Below, piece after piece: positions 6,221-12,181 of a DNA stretch of 13,035 nucleotides (within the stretch, counting starts at the first letter, position 1; each line of letters starts with the position of its first letter). The DNA comes from Holophaga sp. (GTDB taxonomy: Bacteria > Acidobacteriota > Holophagae > Holophagales > Holophagaceae). A program made the translations under genes and the position numbers. The stretch is taken from contig JARLGP010000170.1 of the NCBI GenBank assembly GCA_031292735.1, positions 1 through 13,035 on the forward strand. Direction: 5' to 3'. A model generated the notes under the pieces. That model saw nothing but the letters and a program-made list of their open reading frames with translations. It made no database searches and was not told the DNA's origin.

Positions 6221-6469
6221 ATGGTCGAACCCCTCATCTCCCTCAACCATGCGCGCGCCGTCCTGGGCGCCCTCAAGGGTGTCAAGCGGATCAGCTATCC
6301 GGCCCTGGTGCGCCTGGTGCAGAAAGAGGGTCTGCCCGTCACGCCGAACCCGTTCAACCCTGGTGCCTGGGCCTTCAGGGAAAGCGACATCCTCACGTGG
6401 TTCCAGGCCTACACTACGCCGGCCGTGTCGCCGTTGAAGGGGCCCGGGCGCCCCGGGGCCCGCCGGTAA
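6221..6469 (+). CDS. Small helix-turn-helix protein (AlpA/excisionase-like)
   Basis: A protein of 82 residues. The pattern KGVKRISYPALVRLVQKEGL (19-38), then a turn with PNPFNPGAWAF and the helix RESDILTWFQAY, is that of MerR/AlpA-like winged HTH proteins: a recognition helix, a beta wing, then 'F...ei..wl'. Phage excisionases and phage or plasmid transcription regulators have this size and shape. The tail (PLKGPGRPGARR) is basic and encoded by very GC-rich, near-palindromic DNA. ATG 6221 has CGGAG (6211-6215) 5 bases upstream. Standing alone between hicAB and the AT-rich island, it could regulate the operon to its right or excision. Family assignment is by pattern only. Confidence 0.62.
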   Translation: MVEPLISLNHARAVLGALKGVKRISYPALVRLVQKEGLPVTPNPFNPGAWAFRESDILTWFQAYTTPAVSPLKGPGRPGARR

Positions 6470-6771
6470 GTGAAGCCATAGCGGCTTCCCCTGCGGCCGG
6501 TCGGGGGAAGGGTCCGATTTGAAATCGCGTTGGTGGGGAACCATGGCCATCACGGCCATGATTGCCCAGGACCATGACCCAAGGCTCGGTTTATCGATTA
6601 GATATTCATCTATTCGAGCGATCCCATTTTAAATTCATAAATAATAATCGTCGTTGTTGTAAGTTGCCTGTTTTCAATATAGGTTACATAATACCAGTTA
6701 TCGAAAGCCACAAAAATACTTTCTTGACCTCTCACGCGCGCGCGAGGAAGCTGAACCCATGGAGGTAAGGC
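6470..6771. other. Gene-free region: inverted repeats and an AT-rich island
   Basis: About 300 bases with no convincing gene. The first part is GC-rich with stem-forming repeats: GAAGCC (6472-6477)/GGCTTC (6483-6488); CTTCCCC (6485-6491)/GGGGAAG (6504-6510); and a perfect CATGGCC (6542-6548)/GGCCATG (6554-6560). From about 6585 to 6735 the sequence turns sharply AT-rich, unlike the rest of the element. It contains TTATCGA twice (6591-6597, 6698-6704) and promoter-like hexamers such as TTGCCT (6664-6669) and CATAAT (6687-6692), 17 bases apart. It may be the promoter region of the genes to the right, an origin-type unwinding region, or both. Confidence 0.5.
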
Positions 6772-7266
6772 ATGGCCGTTGCGAAATATCCAGGAGTAGG
6801 CCAAGGGCATGGCGGTGGCAGGCCGAAAGGGAAGAGCACCAAGCCCGCCCGCCAGGTGGAGGAAGTCCGCTTGCGCCTGTCGCCGCACGTGGCGGAGCTG
6901 CTGCGCGCCATGGCAGAGGACCAAGGCGCCCCGGCTTGGCGCGTGGTGGAACTGGCCCTGCTGGCGGGAAAGGGAACCATGGTCATAACGACCACGGAGC
7001 CGGGAACCCGCGTTTCAAACGCGACTATCGAGGGGTGGAATCCGATTCCACCCCCTGCTGCCCCGCCGGCTGCCGGTGAAGGGGTCGTCGTTACGACGAC
7101 CCCAAGCAGTCCGCCGCCGCTCCCACCGGAGGCCCAGGAGATCGCCCAGGAGTGCGCCGCCTTCCTGGAGGCCCAGGAGGACCGCGCCGCCGCCCTCAAG
7201 GTCTTGCGCCGGGCCTGGATGCAAGCCCTTGCCTTGACCCGCCTGGAGCTTCGCGCGGACCCCTGA
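6772..7266 (+). CDS. Putative ribbon-helix-helix DNA-binding protein
   Basis: A protein of 164 residues. The N-terminus has a Gly-rich, AT-hook-like GGGRPKGK (14-21), then EVRLRLSPHVAELLRAMAED and a second helix APAWRVVELALLAG. A short strand followed by two helices is the ribbon-helix-helix (CopG/MetJ/Arc) plan. Residues 68-120 are a Thr/Pro-rich linker with a repeated (V)VxTTT motif (MVITTTEP, VVVTTTPS). Residues 120-160 form a charged helix. Translation is well supported: GGAGGTAAGG sits just before ATG 6772. The DNA encoding the linker holds a row of perfect palindromes (see repeat entry), possibly its own binding sites. Function is not known; a transcription or partition-type regulator is the best guess. 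Confidence 0.5.
   Translation: MAVAKYPGVGQGHGGGRPKGKSTKPARQVEEVRLRLSPHVAELLRAMAEDQGAPAWRVVELALLAGKGTMVITTTEPGTRVSNATIEGWNPIPPPAAPPAAGEGVVVTTTPSSPPPLPPEAQEIAQECAAFLEAQEDRAAALKVLRRAWMQALALTRLELRADP
6980..7103. repeat. Cluster of perfect inverted repeats inside a coding region
   Basis: Five dyads follow each other within 124 bases: TGGTC (6980-6984)/GACCA (6990-6994); CGGG/CCCG (7001-7010); CGCGTTT (7009-7015)/AAACGCG (7017-7023); GGGGTGGAATC (7032-7042)/GATTCCACCCC (7044-7054); GGGGTCGTCG (7081-7090)/CGACGACCCC (7094-7103). The last two are 23 bases long each, with 1- and 3-base centres and no mismatch. They encode the Pro/Thr-rich linker of the RHH-like protein, a part free to vary in sequence. 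Confidence 0.8.
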
Positions 7267-7409
7267 TCCCGGAGGGAAGCCCGCACGCTCTGGCCTGACC
7301 CCATCCGCGGCGCCGCCACCCTCGCGGCTCCTGAAGACCTGCACAGCAAACGATTCGCCCATCCCCACCTTGGCTCAGGCTTTGACCTGGTGCCGGGTAA
7401 CCAACCACA

Positions 7410-7443
7410 GGCCGGACTTCCCGGCCAAGCATTCGGAGAAATC
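7410..7443 (+). promoter_or_regulatory. Hairpin and ribosome site before the 121-residue gene
   Basis: GGCCGG (7410-7415) and CCGGCC (7421-7426) form a perfect 6-bp stem with a 5-base loop, 8 bases before GGAGA (7435-7439), the ribosome site of the gene starting at 7444. The rest of the 7267-7409 spacer shows no gene. The hairpin may affect translation, or it may be incidental in GC-rich DNA. Confidence 0.3.
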
Positions 7444-7809
7444 ATGACCAGCAAGACCACCACCGCAAAACCCCGGACTTCCTGGAGGAGCTGGGCCCAC
7501 ATGCCTGAGGAGGATCTTGTGGAGATGCCCCGGGCCCTGGCATTGGACCTCATCCGCCTGGCCGATGTTTCCGCCTTCCTCCATGAGGCATCGGAGGAGG
7601 ACCTGGAGGCCGGTCTCCATTACCCCAGGTGGGAGGCCCACAAGAACCGGATGGAGAAGATCGCCGGGGGCCTGTCCATCCACATGTGCGATGAGGGCTT
7701 GACCCCCACCGCGGACCTCATGCTCCGTGCCATGGTGATGGCCTATGAGGCCGCCCAGGACATTCCCAGGGCCGGGGAACTGGTAGACGACCTGCCTGCC
7801 ACGGCATAA
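7444..7809 (+). CDS. Unknown protein, 121 residues
   Basis: Not recognised. The N-terminus is basic and Thr/Ser-rich (MTSKTTTAKPRTSWRSW). The rest is mostly helical and acidic, with MPRALALDLIRLADVSAFLHEASEEDLEAG and a C-terminal helix LMLRAMVMAYEAAQDIPRAGELV. It has no signal peptide and no membrane segment. ATG 7444 is preferred over the upstream in-frame ATG at 7390 because GGAGA sits 5 bases before it, and the extra 18 residues look like non-coding translation. Codon usage (GC-rich third positions) fits the neighbouring element genes. It is likely a small cytoplasmic protein of the prophage accessory type. Confidence 0.65.
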   Translation: MTSKTTTAKPRTSWRSWAHMPEEDLVEMPRALALDLIRLADVSAFLHEASEEDLEAGLHYPRWEAHKNRMEKIAGGLSIHMCDEGLTPTADLMLRAMVMAYEAAQDIPRAGELVDDLPATA

Positions 7810-7904
7810 CCTAAAATCGACGCGGCTAGGGCGACGGCCCGAACGCTGGTTCCCGCACCAGCTGCCGCGCCTCCTTTGTGGGAATGCACCGGACGGGAGG
7901 TGCG

Positions 7905-8645
7905 ATGGATCGAGCAGGCCTCAGAACCACAAGGCAATTTGCCCTCTGGAAGGAAGGCCTGGCGCTCCTTGCCGGCCTCACCATTGATGGTTGTTCAGTC
8001 GATCCCGAATCTCACCTGGCCCGGCTCACAGAGCGTTACGCCCAGGATCTGGCAGAGCACGAGAAATCCGGCAGCTTGGCGAGAGCTGCAGGCCAGCTTT
8101 GGAAACTGGAAGAGACCGCAAATCAAATTGCTGCGGCCCTCCGGGGCCTTGGGCCTGAAGCCCAACAAGCGATATTCGGAGGTGGTGTTGGGGCGGATCC
8201 AGGGCGGTTCCGGATGTTGGCTTCCCTTCGAACAATCAGTGAGAAAGCGCACCAAACGCTCTTCAATAGCTGGTCCCACAAGGATTGCCCGATCTTCCCG
8301 GATGAGATTTTCCGCCAGGACGGCTCCTTTTCTGAAGCTGGCTGGCTTCCCGGCGAGGGCCAGTTTACCGAATTCGCCCAGGCCTGCCGCAAGAAGGCCA
8401 AAGAGTGCGAATCGCTCCAGTATCAAATGGACGGCATGCCCAAATTCCGGCCGCTGCTCGCCGGCACGCCGAAACAGGCCATGGTGGCGGGCTGCGAAGA
8501 CGCCCTCCTCCGCGTCGGCAGGATGGAGAAGCTGCACGTCCTGGTTCGCATCGTGGCCGAGTTGGCAAAAGGCGAAAAGCCCGGCCGAAAGTTCGAACGT
8601 GAGTGCCAAGCCTGGATGAAGCCACACAAACCCCAGCCCACTTAG
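7905..8645 (+). CDS. Unknown protein, 246 residues
   Basis: Not recognised. A soluble, helix-rich protein: the first half holds long amphipathic helices (HLARLTERYAQDLAEHEKS, ARAAGQLWKLEETANQIAAA), the second half a Cys/Lys-rich stretch (ACRKKAKECESLQYQ) and a charged C-terminal helix. No transmembrane segment or catalytic motif stands out. The start at ATG 7905 is fixed by GGGAGG (7895-7900) 4 bases upstream. The GTG at 7878 and ATG at 7884 in the same frame have weak sites. A second long frame overlaps it but has an improbable composition (many Ser, Trp and Arg). It stands alone between spacers, not in the tight operon that begins at 8717. Confidence 0.65.
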   Translation: MDRAGLRTTRQFALWKEGLALLAGLTIDGCSVDPESHLARLTERYAQDLAEHEKSGSLARAAGQLWKLEETANQIAAALRGLGPEAQQAIFGGGVGADPGRFRMLASLRTISEKAHQTLFNSWSHKDCPIFPDEIFRQDGSFSEAGWLPGEGQFTEFAQACRKKAKECESLQYQMDGMPKFRPLLAGTPKQAMVAGCEDALLRVGRMEKLHVLVRIVAELAKGEKPGRKFERECQAWMKPHKPQPT

Positions 8646-8682
8646 CGCGAGGTTTGCGTAGGACGATGGATTGATTCTTATT

Positions 8683-8709
8683 CCAAGCGCGACCAAGCGC
8701 GTTTGGAGG
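8683..8709 (+). promoter_or_regulatory. Tandem CCAAGCGCG repeats before the right-hand operon
   Basis: CCAAGCGCG occurs at 8683-8691 and 8693-8701, one helical turn apart. The second copy runs into TTTGG, making a near-palindrome CCAA...TTGG, directly before the ribosome site GGAGG (8705-8709) of the HTH gene. This is a sensible place for an operator bound by that HTH protein or another element regulator. Confidence 0.4.
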
Positions 8710-8716
8710 ATCGTCC

Positions 8717-8956
8717 ATGCCGAAACTCAAGACCGTTTCCCCGGCCCCTGCGCCCGCGGAGCGTCCACCCGTGCTCCGCCTGAGCCTTTCCGTCGATGAC
8801 GCCTCCGACGCCACAGGCCTGAGCAAAAGCTACCTCTACACCTGCATGAAAGTCGGTACGTTGGGCTTCGTGAAGGCCGGGGCCCGCCGCCTGATCGCTG
8901 TTTCAGAGCTGCAAGCCTTCCTGTCGCGCCTGCCCCACGGACCGGAGGCCGCATAA
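8717..8956 (+). CDS. Small HTH protein, AlpA/MerR-like (excisionase type)
   Basis: A protein of 79 residues. After a Pro/Ala-rich N-terminus (1-18) comes SVDDASDATGLSKSYLYTCMKVGTL (25-49) and a wing VKAGARRLIAVSELQAFLSRL (52-72). This 'a...gls.s.ly..i..g.l...k.g.rrli...el..fl' pattern is the HTH_17/AlpA family used by phage regulators and excisionases. GGAGG (8705-8709) lies 7 bases before ATG 8717. Its stop shares one base with the next start (TAATG at 8954-8958), so it is translationally coupled to the tape-measure-like gene. It heads the long operon and may be its regulator, or an excisionase for the integrase. Confidence 0.75.
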   Translation: MPKLKTVSPAPAPAERPPVLRLSLSVDDASDATGLSKSYLYTCMKVGTLGFVKAGARRLIAVSELQAFLSRLPHGPEAA

Positions 8957-10602
8957 TGGCCACCATCCTGGACGCATTTTACGTAACGCTTGGGCTCAAC
9001 AACGAAGAGTTCAAAAAAGGCGAGTCTGAGGCGGAAAAGCTCTATGAGCAGCTGGTCAAGGAAGCCAAGGCAGCCGCGAAGGCCATCACCGAGGCCGCCA
9101 AGGGCAAGTCCGTGGATGAGATCGCCGCCGCCCGGGAATCCGCCCGGGAGGTGGAGGCAGCCGGAAAGAAGTCAGCCCGGGCGATCCGCGACAACATGGT
9201 GAAGGAATCGAAAGCGGCTGTTGCCGCGGTGGAAGAGCAGACCAGGAAGGGCAAGGAACTCTTCAACGGCCTGAAGGAAGCCGCAGTGGGGTTCTTCGGC
9301 GTAGCAATCGCCCTTGGGGGCATGGTCGAGTTCGTGAAGGGCACCATGGAGGCCGAGGTGAACGCCGGGCGCCTGGCCAAGACCCTGGACGTGGACGTGA
9401 CGGAGCTGGAGGCCCTGGAAGGCGCGGTAAAGACCGTGGGCGGCACATCCGAGGGCATGGACGCCAGCCTGAAAGGCCTGAACAGCCGCTTGGAGATGAT
9501 CGCCATCCATGGGCCCCGCTCCAAGATGGCGCTGCAGGTGTTCGCTGGCATGGGGATTTCTGCCGTCGCCCTGAAGGGCAAGGATGCGACCCAGGTGATG
9601 GGCCTCCTGGCCGAGAAGATGGAGAAGATGTCCGGCGCCAAGGCCATGGCCCTGGGCGAGCGCCTGGGCCTGGATGAGGGCACCGTGCGTCTGCTCCAGA
9701 AGGGCAAGGAAGGTGTAGCCGCCCTGACCGGCGAGATCAAGAAGCACGTGGCATCCGAGGAGCAAATAAAGCAGGCCGACAAATTCGAGAAGTCCATGAA
9801 GGCCATGAACGCATCTATGGCCGCCACGGGTCGGGATCTCATGGCCGTTCTGATGCCGGCCCTGCTCGGCCTGGCCGGTGCACTGGCGAAGGTTGCAACC
9901 TGGGCACGGGATCACAGCGGGACCGTGAAGGTAGCCCTCGGGGCGATCGCCGCCGGCTTCGTTTTCCTCAGCGCCGGGGCGATCGCGGCCGGCGTCTCAA
10001 TGGTGGGGTCCTGGATCGCCTCCAGCATCGCGGCCATCACAGCTTCGGCGGCATTCATCGCCACTGGCATTGCCGCGGCCGCCGCCTGGGTTATGGCCTT
10101 GGGCCCAACCACACTCATCATTGCCGCAATCGCCCTGGTGGCTGGGGGTCTGTATCTGCTGGTGGGTCACTTCAAGGAGGTGGGCCACTGGGCCAACCAG
10201 ACCGCTTACGACATCGTCTTCCACTTCCTCAAGGCATTCTTCATGGTGGAGCACGCCGGCGCCCGGATGTGGAAGGCCCTGCTGGCCGGGGCCAAGGAGG
10301 CGCTCGGCTGGATCGGCAACAAACTGGCTTCCATCGGCAACGTGGTGCTGAAGGTGTCCACCCTGGGCATGGCCGGATCCACTCCGCAGCCGGCCTTCGC
10401 GGGGGCAGGGGCTTCCGCCGGCATGGCCATGCGCCCCTCGGTCAACAACCGCTCCAGCAGCACCAGCACCCGTGAGACCCACGTCACCATCGGCACCGTC
10501 ACCACCAAGGCCACCGATGCCCAAGGCCTCGCCGCAGAACTGCCCGGAGCCATCAAGTCACAGTCGTCCCTCGTGGACATGGCCGATGGGGGGATGTTCT
10601 GA
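8956..10602 (+). CDS. Phage tail tape-measure-like protein
   Basis: A protein of 548 residues. It opens with YVTLGLNNEEFKKGESEAEK, the typical tape-measure start. A Lys/Glu/Ala-rich coiled coil follows (about 20-105). The region 110-320 carries the family sequence style: a helix before AGRLAKTLDVDVTELEALEG, then SLKGLNSRLEM, then KAMALGERLGLDEGTVRLLQKG. Hydrophobic Ala/Gly-rich segments occupy about 325-403. The Ser/Thr-rich tail ends SSLVDMADGGMF, as in many tape-measure proteins. Such proteins set tail length and help DNA entry. At about 0.15 nm per helical residue, 548 residues would give a tail of at most about 80 nm. CGGAGG is 7 bases before ATG 8956. No other tail gene lies nearby, which is unusual; its neighbours are regulatory and replication-type genes. 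Confidence 0.75.
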   Translation: MATILDAFYVTLGLNNEEFKKGESEAEKLYEQLVKEAKAAAKAITEAAKGKSVDEIAAARESAREVEAAGKKSARAIRDNMVKESKAAVAAVEEQTRKGKELFNGLKEAAVGFFGVAIALGGMVEFVKGTMEAEVNAGRLAKTLDVDVTELEALEGAVKTVGGTSEGMDASLKGLNSRLEMIAIHGPRSKMALQVFAGMGISAVALKGKDATQVMGLLAEKMEKMSGAKAMALGERLGLDEGTVRLLQKGKEGVAALTGEIKKHVASEEQIKQADKFEKSMKAMNASMAATGRDLMAVLMPALLGLAGALAKVATWARDHSGTVKVALGAIAAGFVFLSAGAIAAGVSMVGSWIASSIAAITASAAFIATGIAAAAAWVMALGPTTLIIAAIALVAGGLYLLVGHFKEVGHWANQTAYDIVFHFLKAFFMVEHAGARMWKALLAGAKEALGWIGNKLASIGNVVLKVSTLGMAGSTPQPAFAGAGASAGMAMRPSVNNRSSSTSTRETHVTIGTVTTKATDAQGLAAELPGAIKSQSSLVDMADGGMF

Positions 10603-10979
10603 TGGTGGGCTGGTTGGCTTCCCTCTGTCGCTGGCGCGGCACACACCCGAAGCAATACCCCGTCTTGATCGAGAACCCCTGGGCTGAGGGCATCAGCCCG
10701 GCCCACCTTGAGCTGATCCGGGAACGGTCGCTTGAGGTAGCCCGGGAAGTTCTCCGCACCATCGACAGCGGACCCTACCCCAGGAAGCAGAAGAAGCAGG
10801 CCCACCAGGGATGGGAAACCTACAAGGAAATCGCGTTCATCGCCGGGTGCCGCCTCTGGGTCATGGACCGGCAGAAGGAATATTCACACAGCCTTTGGGC
10901 GCCGCACCTCAAGGCCGTTCAAGACCTGGTGGTTGATCGAATCCAGCACCAGGCACCGGCCAGAGAGGAGAACGCCTGA
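10602..10979 (+). CDS. Unknown protein, 125 residues
   Basis: Not recognised. A basic, soluble protein with many aromatic residues (MVGWLASLCRWRGTHPKQYP at the start, HQGWETYKEIAFIAGCRLWV in the middle) and no membrane segment. Its start overlaps the stop of the tape-measure-like gene by one base (TGATG at 10600-10604), so it is translationally coupled. In tailed phages, tail-assembly or chaperone genes often neighbour the tape measure, but they usually precede it, and no known motif supports that role here. Confidence 0.65.
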   Translation: MVGWLASLCRWRGTHPKQYPVLIENPWAEGISPAHLELIRERSLEVAREVLRTIDSGPYPRKQKKQAHQGWETYKEIAFIAGCRLWVMDRQKEYSHSLWAPHLKAVQDLVVDRIQHQAPAREENA

Positions 10980-10980
10980 G

Positions 10981-11244
10981 ATGCAAGAAACAATGCGGGA
11001 AGACGCTGCGGGGCGTCTGGGCAACACCCTGCCCAAGGCCTGGCATGATCGAATCTGGAACACATACCGAAGCGTGGTGGTCTTCGGGAACGTCCCCGGC
11101 AAGCCTGCCTGGTATCCGCCCAGTGATGACGGGAGCGTTCAAGGCGTGATCGTGGCCCGGAGTGGCTTGGATGTCCTGAAGTTCGTCGCCACGGTGGATC
11201 CGCTCTACCCTGCGCAGGACGGCGGCGCCCCGGGGCAGCCATGA
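10981..11244 (+). CDS. Unknown protein, 87 residues
   Basis: Not recognised. It has a central strand-rich part (SVVVFGNVPGKPAWYPPSD, then GVIVARSGLDVLKFVATVD) and an N-terminal amphipathic helix. I take ATG 10981, 1 base after the previous stop, with GAGGAG (10965-10970) 10 bases upstream, a somewhat long spacing. ATG 10993 is an alternative start. The in-frame ATG at 10933 lies inside the previous gene and is less likely. Part of the tight operon. Confidence 0.6.
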   Translation: MQETMREDAAGRLGNTLPKAWHDRIWNTYRSVVVFGNVPGKPAWYPPSDDGSVQGVIVARSGLDVLKFVATVDPLYPAQDGGAPGQP

Positions 11245-11561
11245 TCGGCGGAACGCACTGCGCCGCCGCCCAGGGCCTCTCGGAGGCCTCCGGGAAGGTG
11301 CCCGGCCCCGTCCATGCCGCCCCGCCCGCTGCGCCGCCCCTGCAGGCGCCCGGGGCCCGCGCGGCTGCAATATGCTCTGCCGTGGCCGTGGCCCTCTGGC
11401 TGCAGGAACTGGAGCACCTCCGCGCCCTGGAGCTCCTGCCCACCCCCGCGGCCCTGCTGGATCGCCTCCGGGCCCGGGCGGCTGACTTCGATCTGCTGGC
11501 GGGCGTGGCCGGCGCGTACCTGCGCGAGCGCGGGGTTGCCGACACCCAAGAGGTGCGGTGA
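11241..11561 (+). CDS. Unknown protein, 106 residues
   Basis: Not recognised. The first 45 residues are Ala/Pro/Gly-rich and probably disordered. The rest is helical (AICSAVAVALWLQELEHLRALE, then a Leu-rich ALLDRLRARAADFDLLAGVAGAYLRERG). The start overlaps the preceding stop as ATGA (11241-11244), and its own stop overlaps the next start (TGATG at 11559-11563). The coupling and codon bias support a real gene. Possibly an accessory of the replication-like gene that follows, inferred only from position. Confidence 0.55.
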   Translation: MIGGTHCAAAQGLSEASGKVPGPVHAAPPAAPPLQAPGARAAAICSAVAVALWLQELEHLRALELLPTPAALLDRLRARAADFDLLAGVAGAYLRERGVADTQEVR

Positions 11562-12181
11562 TGGCAGGGCGCACATGGTTCCTGACGATGAACCTCGATG
11601 AATTCGGGGCCCTGGCCTTAAGCCTATGGACGGACCAGGACAGGGCCGCAGCATTCCAAGGGCTGGCTCTGGGCTGCAGTGCCGGCCCATGCCCCACGGA
11701 TGCGCCGGACGCCTTCCGGCGGGCCTGGGAGCTTGGCGCCACGTGGAGGCAGAAAGCGGAAGGCTTCAGGATCACCCGAAAGAAGGGCGGCCTGGCCAGC
11801 GCCGCCGCCCGGGAAGGCAAGTTCGGAACGGCTCAGCCGGGCCGGAAAGATGCCGAACACGTGTTCGAACAGCCCAAATCCGATGAATCCGAACATGTGT
11901 TCGATGGCCCCGAAAACCCGAACACGTGTTCGATGGATGTTCGGCCGGTGTTCGGGCTGACTTCGAACCTATCCATTAAACCAGAAGAAAAGATTAAAAG
12001 AGGCCTTGTCCATGGGATCCCTGATGAAGGAAGGGAACCCGTACCCGCCCCGCCCGAACCCGCGCCGAGTCTGGATTCCCGCCACCCCGCACCCGCGCAA
12101 GTCTCACCGACAGTGGATCTGGACGATTACGACGGCATCCCCCTGGCCCAGGCCCACCCCGTCAACGGGGCCCGCCGATGA
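11561..12181 (+). CDS. Putative phage replication organiser (initiator-like) protein
   Basis: A protein of 206 residues. Residues 1-75 form a compact helical domain (WFLTMNLDEFGALALSLWTD, AFRRAWELGATWRQKAEGF). A basic KKGGLASAAAREGKFG follows, then a repetitive middle (EHVFEQ, EHVFDG at 99-116), then a Pro-rich tail ending GARR. The layout of a small N-terminal domain, a 'KKGG.A' linker and a variable tail resembles DUF1376/YdaU-type and other phage replication proteins that occupy the lambda O position. The resemblance is structural and not proven. The middle is encoded by three palindromic repeats followed by AT-rich DNA, the architecture of an origin inside an initiator gene. ATG 11561 is coupled to the previous stop, with GAGGTG just upstream. 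RusA- and ParB-like genes follow directly. Confidence 0.5.
   Translation: MAGRTWFLTMNLDEFGALALSLWTDQDRAAAFQGLALGCSAGPCPTDAPDAFRRAWELGATWRQKAEGFRITRKKGGLASAAAREGKFGTAQPGRKDAEHVFEQPKSDESEHVFDGPENPNTCSMDVRPVFGLTSNLSIKPEEKIKRGLVHGIPDEGREPVPAPPEPAPSLDSRHPAPAQVSPTVDLDDYDGIPLAQAHPVNGARR
11853..12000 (+). repeat. Iteron-like palindromes plus AT-rich stretch: candidate replication origin
   Basis: CCGAACAyGTGTTCGA occurs at 11853-11868, 11889-11904 and 11918-11933. The first and third contain a perfect 14-bp palindrome; the second has one change (T for C). Copies two and three share a further TGG. A weak fourth half-site, GGTGTTCG, lies at 11947-11954. The array is followed by an AT-rich, purine-rich stretch at about 11969-12000. 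The third copy is read in a different codon frame (PNTCS instead of EHVF), so the conservation is at the DNA level. Confidence 0.6.

Noticed and set aside
5969..6559. Minus-strand frame of 196 codons, including a protein-like stretch with YFIEW
   Set aside because: Overlaps the HicB-like and small HTH genes, has no ribosome site, and most of the product is low-complexity. The local resemblance to a protein is too short to count.
6562..6768. Small plus-strand frame across the AT-rich island
   Set aside because: Starts at a TTG without a ribosome site, runs into the next gene's ribosome site, and the product reflects AT-rich non-coding DNA.
6732..7553. Minus-strand frame of 273 codons opposite the RHH-like gene
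   Set aside because: Composition is Arg/Ser/Ala-rich with no domain pattern, and the plus-strand gene has a clear ribosome site and sensible fold.
7876..8619. Second long plus-strand frame overlapping the 246-residue gene
   Set aside because: Product is rich in Ser, Arg, Trp and Pro without secondary-structure logic, and it lacks the strong GGGAGG site that serves the other frame.
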